Positions 32,845 through 41,457 of a DNA stretch of 59,414 bases are shown here, piece after piece; position 1 is the first letter of the stretch, and each line of letters starts with the position of its first letter. The position numbers and the translations under genes are program-made. This stretch comes from Actinomycetes bacterium (GTDB lineage Bacteria > Actinomycetota > Acidimicrobiia > Acidimicrobiales > RAAP-2): contig JAJYBR010000010.1 of NCBI GenBank assembly GCA_021778895.1, forward strand, positions 1 to 59,414. The letters run 5' to 3'. Below the pieces are notes generated by a model. It was not told the origin of the DNA. It saw nothing but the letters and a program-made list of their open reading frames with translations, and ran no database searches.

Positions 32845-34434
32845 TCAGGCGGAGGGCGCGAGGCCGCCGAGGCTCACGACCTCGTCGGCCCAGGCGGTGA
32901 CGGCCGGGTCGTGCGTGGCCACCAGGATCGCCGCCCCGGAGTGCTCGAGCAGGTCGAGCAGCGCGGTGGTGTCACGCGGCCCGAGACCGGCCGTCGGTTC
33001 GTCGAGGACGACGACGTCGGGGGCGATCGCCAGGGCGCGCACCACCGCCACGCGCGCGGTCTCGCCGCGCGACAGCCCCTCCCATCGCGTGTCCGCGTCG
33101 GTGAGCACACCCACGGCTGCCAGATCGTCCGCCACCGCGCGCGACGGCGTGCGTCCCAGAGCGATCACGTCGGCGGGGCGTCCGCGCATGAGGCCGGGCT
33201 CGCTGGGCACGTAGGCGACGTGACGGCGCAGCTCCGACTCGGCGATCTGGTCGAGAGGGCAGTCACCGACCGCGATCGTGCCCCCGTCAGCCGCATCGAG
33301 ACCGGCGACGACGCGGAGGAGCCACGACTTGCCCACGCCCGACGCGCCGGTCACCGCAATGCGCCGGCCGCGCGCCAAGGTCAGGTCGACACCGTCGACC
33401 AGCGTGCGCGTCCCGGTCCGCAGGACGAGTCCCCGGACCACCAGCGTCGGCTCTCCCGGCCACGGGCGTGACCTCTCGGTGGCCGGTTCGTCGAGGTCGT
33501 CGAGTCGCTCCGTGGCCGCGGTCACCGCCACCGCCGTGTCCAGAGCCATCGAGGCCGTGGCGCCGACCTCCAGGCCGGCGACGAGGACCAGGGCGGCCCC
33601 GACCAGCCAGAGCGGAGCGGCGACGGGTCGGAAGGCCGCGAGGAGGGCGACGCCGCCCAGGGCGGTCAGGGGGAGCATCGCCTGGAGGCGCGTGCGGATC
33701 CTCTCGATCTCGACCTCCGCGTCGGTGAGCGAGCGGCGCGCCACGTCGAGGCGCGCCGCGGCGTACGCGGCGCTCCCGAGCAGGTCGAGGTCCGGAGTGG
33801 TGCGTGAGAGCTCCACGATCTGGCTCTGGAAGGCGGCCCGGCGGCGCCGGCGCTCCCGGTCCCGGACCACCAGTCCGGGGAAGGCGCGGACCAGGAGGGT
33901 CGCCGCGGCGCCCTGGGAGATCAGGAGCCCGAGGGCCGGGAGGAGCCAGTGCGGGCGCGGCGGGAGCGCCGCGACCGCAATGTCGGCCACCACCAGGCTG
34001 GCCAGGGAACTGAGTGCGGGGACCAGACTGCGCACCCACAGGTCCTGGAGCTCCTCGGTGTCGTGCAGCGAGCGGGCGAGGACGTCGCCGTGGGCGTGCT
34101 GGCTCCAGCGTGCAAAGCTCCACGCGCCGACGGTGCGCATGAGCCACATCCTCCAGCGCGTGACCGCCGTGAAGCCCAGACGGTGCGTGGAGACGCGCTC
34201 GACGAAACGGATGGGGGAGCGCAGGAACGCGAACAGCTCGATGACGACCAGGAGGACCGCGACGGCGCGCAGTCCGGGGTGGGCCGCGCTGAGGACCAGG
34301 AGGGCCGCCGCGCCGACGAAGAGACCGAGCGACGTGACCGACGCGACCGTGGCGGCCACCAGGGCCCGCGTGAGCGTGGCGGGGGGAACCGACGCGCGGC
34401 GCACCCACCGGCGCAGCTGGGCGTACGGCGTCAT
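32845..34434 (-). CDS. ABC exporter, CydC-like subunit
   Basis: 529 residues: a membrane domain of about six helices (first ~300) and an ATPase domain. Walker A is GASGVGKSW, the signature is LSRGETARVA instead of LSGGQ, Walker B is VVVLDEPTAG with the catalytic Glu, and the H-loop is VATHDPA. The Q-loop lacks Gln (VAYVPSEPG). With the CydD-like partner it should form a heterodimeric exporter. Known CydDC exports thiols or heme-linked reductants for cytochrome bd assembly, but no cydAB is nearby. The ATG overlaps the partner's stop by 4 bases. Confidence 0.78.
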   Translation of the reverse strand: MTPYAQLRRWVRRASVPPATLTRALVAATVASVTSLGLFVGAAALLVLSAAHPGLRAVAVLLVVIELFAFLRSPIRFVERVSTHRLGFTAVTRWRMWLMRTVGAWSFARWSQHAHGDVLARSLHDTEELQDLWVRSLVPALSSLASLVVADIAVAALPPRPHWLLPALGLLISQGAAATLLVRAFPGLVVRDRERRRRRAAFQSQIVELSRTTPDLDLLGSAAYAAARLDVARRSLTDAEVEIERIRTRLQAMLPLTALGGVALLAAFRPVAAPLWLVGAALVLVAGLEVGATASMALDTAVAVTAATERLDDLDEPATERSRPWPGEPTLVVRGLVLRTGTRTLVDGVDLTLARGRRIAVTGASGVGKSWLLRVVAGLDAADGGTIAVGDCPLDQIAESELRRHVAYVPSEPGLMRGRPADVIALGRTPSRAVADDLAAVGVLTDADTRWEGLSRGETARVAVVRALAIAPDVVVLDEPTAGLGPRDTTALLDLLEHSGAAILVATHDPAVTAWADEVVSLGGLAPSA

Positions 34435-35909
34435 CGCGTGACCTCGATCCGGGTGGTCGGCACCACGACGGGCGTGTCCGCCGTGGCCTCGATGACGGCG
34501 ACCTGCGGACGGCGATCCAGTGCCTCGGCCACGCGCGCCCGTGAGGCGGCGTCGAGGACGCCGCCGATGTCGTCCAGCACGACGAGTGCCGGCTCGGCCA
34601 AGAGGGCCCGCGCCAGGAGGAGCCGCACCCGCTCACCCGAGCTGAGCCCGCCACCGTCGGCCGACAGGGTCTCGTCGAGGTCGTGGAAGCGGGGGCCGAC
34701 CAGACCCAAGTCGTCGAGGATCTCCCGCACCGCGTCCTCGGGAATCGTCCGTCCCAGTGTGAGGTTGTCGCGCAGCGACGCCGTCAGCAGTCCGCCGGCG
34801 GGTGACACGAAGCCGACGGGAGCGGGGGTGAGCTCGACCGTGCCGCTCGCCGGCGCGCTCCAGCCCACGAGGGCGTGCAGCAGTGACGACTTGCCCACAC
34901 CCGAGGGGCCGGTGAGGAGCAGCCGGTCACCCTCGGCCAACGCGAAGGTCGCCTCCCAGGGCGCCGCCGTGCTCACCAGGCGTGTCGCCACGGCCACGCG
35001 GGCGCTCGCCGGGGGGCGCGGCGCGTCCGGCACGTCGAGGACCCTTCGGGCGATCTGGGCGGCCTCGCGGCGGTGGAAGGCGATGCCGTAGCGACGGATC
35101 GCGCCGAAGAGGTCAGCGGTCACGAGCACGGCCACGAGCGCGCGGAAGAGGTCCAGACGACTGCCCAGGAGCGCGAAGCCCACGACCATCGCGACCAGGC
35201 CTACCGAGACGCCGCTCACGAACTCCGTGACGAGCGAGGACTCGAGTGCGATGCGCAGCGCACGCTCGGCGGCCCGGTGCTCGTGGTCGCTGAGGGCGCC
35301 GATCTCGGTCGCGGCGTACTCCACCGACCCGAGGGCCCGCAGCTCGGTCGCGTGCGCCAGCAGCTCGAGCTGTCGCCGCTCGAGGAGGTCGCGCCTCCGC
35401 AGGTGCTCCTGGATGAGGGTCTGGCTGCGTCGGCCGGCGCGCCGGTAGAGCGGGACGGCCACCGCGGCCAGCGCCACGATGATCGCGGCGCTCGGCCATC
35501 CCGCAGCCAGGACGACCACGACGAGCCCGACGCCCGAGACGCGGGCAGCGGCGGACAGCTGGTCGAGATCCGGACCCTCGGCCGCGTCCTCGGTCGCTTG
35601 GAGGAGGTCGCCTCGTCCGCGCAGTCCCTCGGGACGCGGGACACGTAGGTGCTGGGCGAAGGACTGGCGCCAGCGATCGCGCACGCGACCAGCCGCAGCG
35701 ACCGACCACGACCGCGTCAGTGCGCTGCGCAACGCGTGGAGTGCGATGGCGACGAGGAGCCAGGCGACGGCCGCACCGGGCTGGGACGCCACCGCCGCCG
35801 TGACCAGGGATGCCGTTGCCAGGGAGGCGGCGAACGCCAGCAGCACCGAGAGGGAGCCAACCAGTCGCGGGCCGAGGCCAGCCGGCCTCACGACCTGCGA
35901 ATCGGCCAC
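34431..35909 (-). CDS. ABC exporter, CydD-like subunit with degenerate ATP site
   Basis: 492 residues, short for CydD. A membrane domain of five or six helices (first ~285 residues) precedes an ATPase domain with Walker A TGPSGVGKSS and signature LSSGERVRLL. Walker B reads VVLDDIGG, so the catalytic Glu is Asp, and the usual H-loop His is missing (VIEATADTP). These losses match the inactive half of heterodimeric ABC exporters, with the CydC-like partner supplying the working site. The GTG start follows a TAGCAT box with 6 bases between. Confidence 0.76.
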   Translation of the reverse strand: MADSQVVRPAGLGPRLVGSLSVLLAFAASLATASLVTAAVASQPGAAVAWLLVAIALHALRSALTRSWSVAAAGRVRDRWRQSFAQHLRVPRPEGLRGRGDLLQATEDAAEGPDLDQLSAAARVSGVGLVVVVLAAGWPSAAIIVALAAVAVPLYRRAGRRSQTLIQEHLRRRDLLERRQLELLAHATELRALGSVEYAATEIGALSDHEHRAAERALRIALESSLVTEFVSGVSVGLVAMVVGFALLGSRLDLFRALVAVLVTADLFGAIRRYGIAFHRREAAQIARRVLDVPDAPRPPASARVAVATRLVSTAAPWEATFALAEGDRLLLTGPSGVGKSSLLHALVGWSAPASGTVELTPAPVGFVSPAGGLLTASLRDNLTLGRTIPEDAVREILDDLGLVGPRFHDLDETLSADGGGLSSGERVRLLLARALLAEPALVVLDDIGGVLDAASRARVAEALDRRPQVAVIEATADTPVVVPTTRIEVTR

Positions 35910-35915
35910 GTCGTC

Positions 35916-35921
35916 ATGCTA
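35916..35921 (-). promoter_or_regulatory. -10 box of likely leaderless ABC operon
   Basis: TAGCAT on the minus strand, 6 bases before GTG 35909. It overlaps the 3' end of the RecB-like nuclease gene. Confidence 0.5.
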
Positions 35922-37604
35922 CCGAGGCGCTGGCGGCACGTGATCGCGGTGCGGCAGGTCCCGGGCGGCTCCGCCGAGCCACTCGCGTAGGGCCCGCGTG
36001 GCGCGGCAGTCGTCCTCGTTGTACTCCAAGAGGCGCCGTCGGGCCTCGCCGTCGGCCCCTCCCTCGTCGCAGGCCGACTCGAACCAGGACATCGACGCCT
36101 CGCCGCTCGGGGAGGCGTCGCGCCAGTGGAAGCCCGCGGTGTTGGCCAGCACCTTGAGGCCCGTCGGTCCGTCCGTCTGGATCTGGGACCGCGCTTGGGC
36201 GTGCACGTCGACCCACACGGGTGGCGTGGCCCTGCGGAAGGCCTCGATCTCGGCCGGGCTGGGCACCAGGGGCGACGACGAGGCGACGGCGCGCGACATC
36301 GCCGAGTCCTCGGCGTAGGCCCAGAAGCAGTAGGCGCACCACGAGGCCCCCGCCGCAGTGGTGCGCTGGCGCAGGTCGTCGAGCCAGTGCCAGAACGCGG
36401 CGAAGACGTCGCCCTCGGAGCGCTCGGTGGGCGTGGCCCAGTCGACGAAGCTCTGGTAGCCGGGCTCCACGCCCGGGACGTCACGACGCAGCGTCACCAG
36501 TGCGCCCCAGAGGTAGGTGCGGTTGTCGTAGCTCTCCATGTCGACGTCGACCTCGACATCGGCGCGCGGGCAGCCCATGCGACCTGGATCCATCGTGCGC
36601 AGCGGGCCGAACTCGGTGGCGCGTGCCCGGTAGATCAGGCTCCCCAGGTTGTCGATCGCGCGGCCGAGGACCGGCTCGATCCCGTCGTCGTCGGCTGGCG
36701 GTGCGTTGCGCGCGCGGGCCGGGTCGAGGCGGGCCAGCTGGTGGCGGGTGGCGATGCCGGACTCGCGCAGCAGCGCCTGCTGGTCGAGACTCGTGAATCG
36801 CGTCAGCGAGACGTCGTCGCGAGCCTCGAGCTGCTCGCGGCACACGGTGGCGTAGTCGCACTCCAGGCACTCGCGATGCCAGGCGGGAGAGGTGGGGAAG
36901 GGGCTCTCGCCGTCGCGCCAGCGCTGATGGCCGTGGAGGACGGCGAGTCGCTCGGCGTAGTAGCGCTCGTAGGCGTGGCGGTTGAAACGCGGGTAGGCGT
37001 GGGAGGCCAGATCGAGCCACCAGACCGCGCGGTGGCGGTCGACGACACCGCCCCGGAAGCGCTCGTCGGCGTGGCCGAGGGCCTCGAGGACCGCGAGGGC
37101 GTGGACCACCGCCAGTCCGAGCCGCACCGTCGAGGCGGTCACCCGCACGCCGACGCCGTTGCGGTAGGTGGCCGACTGCGGCCAGGGGTCCTCGAGGTCC
37201 GCGACGGGACTGCGCCGCGTCGCGGCCGCCTCGGCGAGCTCGCCGTGGCGGATCATGACGGGAGCGTACGTCCAGCGCTCGCTCGCTCGTCCCACCCGCA
37301 CCAGCAGATGGGCGTGGGCGCGGCGCAGTCCATGGTCGTCGCCGGGCAGGCGGGGCGAGAGGATCATTCGGGCTCCGGCCTCGAGAGCTGCGCGGGTCTC
37401 GGCGACCGTCGTGGTCGATACGGCGTCCGGGTGCCACGCGCGCAACTCCTCGAGGACCGTGCGCCGGAAGCGCTCGGCGCTCGAGCGGCGCCGCACGATC
37501 TCCAGGGGGGGTTCGGGCCGGGTGAACGGAAAGGGCTCGCCACGGCTCAGGGCGACGCGATGGACGCACGCTGCCAACTCCTCGCCGCGGAGGTATTCGA
37601 CCAC
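35919..37604 (-). CDS. TM0106 family RecB-like putative nuclease
   Basis: 561 residues. The N-terminal half has PD-(D/E)XK-like features and a Cys cluster (HRECLECDYATVC) that could bind an Fe-S cluster. The C-terminal half has an RNase H-like exonuclease pattern: VDVDMESYDNRTYLWG and, near the end, RRLLEYNEDDCRATRALREW. This matches the TM0106 family, which has unknown biological function. The GTG start has a TAGGCT box 6 bases before it. Its neighbours are RNase P RNA and xseA, so a nucleic-acid role is plausible. Confidence 0.82.
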   Translation of the reverse strand: MVEYLRGEELAACVHRVALSRGEPFPFTRPEPPLEIVRRRSSAERFRRTVLEELRAWHPDAVSTTTVAETRAALEAGARMILSPRLPGDDHGLRRAHAHLLVRVGRASERWTYAPVMIRHGELAEAAATRRSPVADLEDPWPQSATYRNGVGVRVTASTVRLGLAVVHALAVLEALGHADERFRGGVVDRHRAVWWLDLASHAYPRFNRHAYERYYAERLAVLHGHQRWRDGESPFPTSPAWHRECLECDYATVCREQLEARDDVSLTRFTSLDQQALLRESGIATRHQLARLDPARARNAPPADDDGIEPVLGRAIDNLGSLIYRARATEFGPLRTMDPGRMGCPRADVEVDVDMESYDNRTYLWGALVTLRRDVPGVEPGYQSFVDWATPTERSEGDVFAAFWHWLDDLRQRTTAAGASWCAYCFWAYAEDSAMSRAVASSSPLVPSPAEIEAFRRATPPVWVDVHAQARSQIQTDGPTGLKVLANTAGFHWRDASPSGEASMSWFESACDEGGADGEARRRLLEYNEDDCRATRALREWLGGAARDLPHRDHVPPAPR

Positions 37605-37610
37605 GTCGCG

Positions 37611-37616
37611 AGCCTA
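37611..37616 (-). promoter_or_regulatory. -10 box of likely leaderless nuclease gene
   Basis: TAGGCT on the minus strand, 6 bases before GTG 37604. It lies between the 3' end of rnpB and the gene, within the weak inverted repeat GCGAG/CTCGC. Confidence 0.55.
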
Positions 37617-37633
37617 GGGTTCTCGCTTCAGTG

Positions 37634-37984
<351 letters not shown>

Positions 37985-37988
37985 CCCC

Positions 37989-38018
37989 AGTCTGGCAGGT
38001 CGGCGCCTCGTGCCACAA
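37989..38018 (-). promoter_or_regulatory. Promoter of rnpB
   Basis: On the minus strand, -35 TTGTGG (38018-38013) and -10 CAGACT (37994-37989) are separated by 18 bases, placing the start about 6 to 8 bases later, at the mature RNA 5' end. Confidence 0.5.
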
Positions 38019-38041
38019 GGTCCGGTCGCACCGGTCGGCGC

Positions 38042-38047
38042 TAGCCT
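38042..38047 (+). promoter_or_regulatory. -10 box of likely leaderless xseA operon
   Basis: TAGCCT, 6 bases before GTG 38054, with no ribosome site. It diverges from the rnpB promoter. Confidence 0.55.
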
Positions 38048-38053
38048 CACCTC

Positions 38054-39316
38054 GTGTCCAGCCCCGGGGAGTCTCCGCGAGAGATCCAAGAGGTCGTCGA
38101 CCTGTACCGCGAGGTCACCGAAGTCCTCGAGGGATCCTTTGGGCGCCGCCGCCCGCGCTGGGTGCGCGGAGAGATCCAGAAGGTCTACGAGAAGTCCCAC
38201 CTGTACCTCGATCTGGCCGACGCCGGATCGGCCCCCGAGGCGCGCCGGCCCGTGCTCTTCGCCCACGCGTGGGTGTCCCAGTGGGGTCCCCTCAAGCGTC
38301 GCCTGGCCCAAGAGGGGGTGGATCTGCGCGAGGGGGCCGTCGTCAACGTCTACGGGTACGTCGACCTGTATCCCCCGTCGGGGCGCATCGGGTTCTCGGT
38401 GCTCGACATCGACGTGGCCAGCCTGCTCGGCGACGCGGCGCGCCGCCGCCTCGAGCTGCTCGCCCGCCTGCGCGCGGCCGGTCTCCTGGAGGCCAACGGC
38501 CAGCGGTCGCTGGCCGCGGTCCCGCTGCGCGTCGGTCTGGTGGCGAGCCCGGCGACCGAGGGGTACCGCGACTTCGTCGGTCAGCTCGAGCGCTCGGGCT
38601 TCGCGTTCCGGGTCACGGTGGCGGCGTCGGCCGTCCAGGGGGACGGCGCGGCGTCCCAGGTGGCCATCGCGATCGCTGCGGTCGCGGCGGCGGGTGTCGA
38701 CCTCGTCTGCGTCGTGCGGGGCGGCGGCTCCCGCCAGGACCTCAGCACCTTCGACGAAGAGGAGGTCGCCCTGGCGATCGCCGCGTGTCCCGTCCCGGTG
38801 TGGACGGGGATCGGCCACACGGGTGACGAGTCCGTCGCGGACCTGGTTGCCGCCCGGCACGCCATCACGCCGACGCGCCTGGGCGAGGATCTGGTCGGCG
38901 TCGTGGACGCCTGGTACCGCCAGCACGTCCGTGCGCCCGCTGGTCTCGTGGCCCAGGCGTCTCGCGCGGTCCTCGACGAGGCCGGTGCCTACCTCGGGGA
39001 GCGACGGCGCACGACGGTGCTGGCCGTGCGCGATCGCCTGCGCGGGGAGAGTCGCCAGCTCGCGACGGCCCGCCGGCGGCTGGTGGTGGGGGCCCGCCAC
39101 CGCCTGGACGCGGCATCGGTCCACGTGACGGCCGTCCGCCAGCTGCTGGCCGCCTACGATCCCCAGCGGCGCCTGATGCAGGGCTGGGCCCTGGTCACGC
39201 GGGCCGATGGTGTGATCGTGCGTCGGCGCGGCGACGCGGCGCCGGGCGACCCGCTGGCGGTGCGGGTGTCCGACGGCTCCATTAGCGTTCGGGTGATCGA
39301 GGGAGGCGGCGCGTGA
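38054..39316 (+). CDS. xseA: Exodeoxyribonuclease VII large subunit
   Basis: 420 residues. The N-terminal OB-fold (RRPRWVRGEIQKVYEKSHLYLDL) is followed by the catalytic domain with RVGLVASPATEGYRDF, VVRGGGSRQDLSTFDEE and TGIGHTGDESVADLVA, then a helical region and the C-terminal segment typical of XseA (LMQGWALVTRADG). With XseB it degrades single-stranded DNA in repair. The GTG start has a leaderless promoter. The xseB start overlaps the stop (GTGA). Confidence 0.92.
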   Translation: MSSPGESPREIQEVVDLYREVTEVLEGSFGRRRPRWVRGEIQKVYEKSHLYLDLADAGSAPEARRPVLFAHAWVSQWGPLKRRLAQEGVDLREGAVVNVYGYVDLYPPSGRIGFSVLDIDVASLLGDAARRRLELLARLRAAGLLEANGQRSLAAVPLRVGLVASPATEGYRDFVGQLERSGFAFRVTVAASAVQGDGAASQVAIAIAAVAAAGVDLVCVVRGGGSRQDLSTFDEEEVALAIAACPVPVWTGIGHTGDESVADLVAARHAITPTRLGEDLVGVVDAWYRQHVRAPAGLVAQASRAVLDEAGAYLGERRRTTVLAVRDRLRGESRQLATARRRLVVGARHRLDAASVHVTAVRQLLAAYDPQRRLMQGWALVTRADGVIVRRRGDAAPGDPLAVRVSDGSISVRVIEGGGA

Positions 39317-39525
39317 CCGTGGGCAGCTGGGATGAGGCGTCGGCCGAGCTCGACGCGATCGTGACGTCCTTTGACGAGGGGGAGGTCTCGGTCGACGACC
39401 TGATCGCGCGCTTGGCCCGCGCCACCGAGATCATCGAGGCGTTGGAAGAGCGGCTACGGGTCACGATGGCGACCGTCGAGGAGCTCACGCCACGGCTGGG
39501 TCGTGTCGCCGATGACACCGAGTAA
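39313..39525 (+). CDS. xseB: Exodeoxyribonuclease VII small subunit
   Basis: 70 residues, the usual small-subunit length. The sequence SWDEASAELDAIVTSFDEG ... LIARLARATEIIEALEERL is the helical hairpin that packs onto XseA. It starts with GTG overlapping the xseA stop and overlaps the start of the metallo-hydrolase gene. Confidence 0.87.
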   Translation: MTVGSWDEASAELDAIVTSFDEGEVSVDDLIARLARATEIIEALEERLRVTMATVEELTPRLGRVADDTE

Positions 39526-40228
39526 CCGCCTGTACTTCCGCCAGCTCCTCGCCGGGCGCGACTTTGCCTCCTCGGACGCGGGTGCCCGTGGCATGGCCAA
39601 CTACGCCTACGTGATCGGCGACGTCGTCAGCGGCGAGGCGGTCGTGGTGGATCCCGCGTACCGGCCCACCGAGGTCGTCGCGTGCGCACAAGAGGACGGG
39701 CTCCGCGTGGTGGGTGTGGTGGCCACGCACTACCACCCCGATCACGTCGGGGGAACGCTGGCCGGGTGGTCGATCAGCGGCGTCGCCGATCTCCTGACCG
39801 ACTGGGACATCCCGGTGCACGCCCAGTCGAGCGAGGTGGGGTGGATCGTCGAGAGCGCCGGAGTCGACGCGGACGCGATCGTGGCCCACGCCCCGGGCGA
39901 CGTGCTCGAGGTGGGCGAACTGGGCATCACGCTGATCCACGCACCTGGACACACCCCGGGCAGCCAGTGCCTCCTGGTCGAGGATCGCCTGGTCACCGGG
40001 GACGTCCTGTTCCTCCAGGGGTGCGGGCGAACGGATCTGCCCGGTTCGGATCCCACCGAGATGTACCGGACGCTCACCGAGCGCCTGGCCGGGATCCCGG
40101 GTGACACCTGGGTCTACGCGGGTCACGCGTACGACCCCGTGGCGAGCGACACCCTGGAGCACGTGCGGGCCTCCAACGCCGTCCTGGCGCCGATGTCGGC
40201 GCAGCAGTGGCGGGCGGCCTTCGCGTGA
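39512..40228 (+). CDS. MBL-fold metallo-hydrolase (glyoxalase II/ETHE1-like)
   Basis: 238 residues from ATG 39512, or 241 from GTG 39503. The metal motif is ATHYHPDHVGG, with further ligands in HAPGHTPGSQ, VTGDVLFLQGCGRTDLPGS and YAGHAYDP. The GCGRTDL stretch is typical of ETHE1-type persulfide dioxygenases and GloB-like hydrolases, so sulfur detoxification or thioester hydrolysis is likely. The ATG overlaps xseB by 14 bases. It overlaps the FAD reductase start by 4 bases. Confidence 0.82.
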   Translation: MTPSNRLYFRQLLAGRDFASSDAGARGMANYAYVIGDVVSGEAVVVDPAYRPTEVVACAQEDGLRVVGVVATHYHPDHVGGTLAGWSISGVADLLTDWDIPVHAQSSEVGWIVESAGVDADAIVAHAPGDVLEVGELGITLIHAPGHTPGSQCLLVEDRLVTGDVLFLQGCGRTDLPGSDPTEMYRTLTERLAGIPGDTWVYAGHAYDPVASDTLEHVRASNAVLAPMSAQQWRAAFA

Positions 40229-41448
40229 GCGAGGCGCTGCGCGACACGGACGCGGTGGTGGTGGTCGGTGCGGGACTGGCCGGCTGGCGCCTCAGTGAAG
40301 CGCTGCGCCGCCGCGGTTTCACCGGACGCCTCACCCTCATCGGTGCCGAGCCCGACCACCCCTACGACCGGCCGCCGCTCTCCAAGCAGGTGCTCGCCGG
40401 AACCCTCGACGAGTCGGAGCTGTCGCTCGAGCGCGGCGACGAGTCCACGACCATGACGTGGCGGCTCGGGACCGCGGCCGTGGGCCTCAACGTCGCGGCC
40501 CGGCAGGTGACGCTGGCCAACGGCGAGGTCGTGGAGGGGTCGCGCATCGTCGTGGCGACCGGGGTCCGTGCCCGGCGCCTCGCGGTGAGCGCCGGCGATC
40601 GCATGCACTACGTCCGGACCCTGCCCGACGTGCGCGGGCTCCTCGCGGATCTCGCGCGCGCGCGCCCGGTAGCGCCGGTGGTGGTCATCGGCGGCGGGTT
40701 CATCGGCGCCGAGGTGGCGACGTCGCTCACGCATCGGGGCCATCGGGTCGTCGTGCTGGAGGCGCTCGAACGGCCGCTGCTCTCGGTCCTCGGCCCGACG
40801 GTCTCGCAGTGGCTGGTGGACCTGCCGTCCCAGGCGGGCGTGGAACTGCGCACGTCGTGCTCGGTGCGCGACGTGGCGAGCGAGGGCGACGAGTTCGTGG
40901 TGGAACTGGCGGACGGGACGACGCTGCGGGCCTCCGCGGTGGTGGCGGGCGTGGGTGCCGAGCCCAACACCGAGTGGCTGGCCGGAGCCGGCGTGACGCT
41001 GGACAACGGGGTCGTGGTGGACGGCGACTTCGCCGCCGCGCCCGGAGTGGCGGCGATCGGCGACGTGGCCCGCTTCCCGTGGCACGGTCCGACGGGCATC
41101 GAGGCGACCCGTATCGAGCACTGGCAGGTGGCCAACGACCACGCTGCCGAGCTGGCGCGGCTGTGGACGGGCGAGGCGGGCGTGCGCCCGCCGCTCATCC
41201 CGTACTTCTGGTCCGACCAGTACGGCGCCAAGGTGCAGGTTTTGGGGCACCCGCAGCCCACCGACGCCGTGCGGCTGGTGACCGGCGAGCCCGGCGCAGC
41301 CCGCTGGCTGGCGCTCTACAGCCGGAACGCAGTGGTCAGCGGCGTCGTGGCGCTGCGCAGTCCCCGGGCGTTGACCCTGTCGCGATCGCTTCTGGCGGCG
41401 CCCACGGCCCTGGACGACGCCGTGGCGCAGGCACCCTGGTCGCGCTAG
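40225..41448 (+). CDS. FAD-dependent NAD(P)H:ferredoxin reductase-like oxidoreductase
   Basis: 407 residues with two dinucleotide-binding folds: FAD motif VVVVGAGLAGWRLSEALRR at the N-terminus and NAD(P) motif VVVIGGGFIGAEVATSL in the middle. YDRPPLSKQVLAG and the late IGDVARFPWHG are typical of putidaredoxin/rhodocoxin-type reductases that pass electrons to a ferredoxin. The C-terminal domain (PYFWSDQYGAKVQVLG) is the reductase type. No ferredoxin or P450 gene is adjacent. The GTG overlaps the upstream stop. Confidence 0.85.
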   Translation: MSEALRDTDAVVVVGAGLAGWRLSEALRRRGFTGRLTLIGAEPDHPYDRPPLSKQVLAGTLDESELSLERGDESTTMTWRLGTAAVGLNVAARQVTLANGEVVEGSRIVVATGVRARRLAVSAGDRMHYVRTLPDVRGLLADLARARPVAPVVVIGGGFIGAEVATSLTHRGHRVVVLEALERPLLSVLGPTVSQWLVDLPSQAGVELRTSCSVRDVASEGDEFVVELADGTTLRASAVVAGVGAEPNTEWLAGAGVTLDNGVVVDGDFAAAPGVAAIGDVARFPWHGPTGIEATRIEHWQVANDHAAELARLWTGEAGVRPPLIPYFWSDQYGAKVQVLGHPQPTDAVRLVTGEPGAARWLALYSRNAVVSGVVALRSPRALTLSRSLLAAPTALDDAVAQAPWSR

Positions 41449-41457
41449 GAGCGGATC

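Noticed and set aside
32845..35909. A cytochrome bd assembly locus
   Set aside because: The ABC pair resembles CydDC, but no cydA or cydB is present, so the function was left open.
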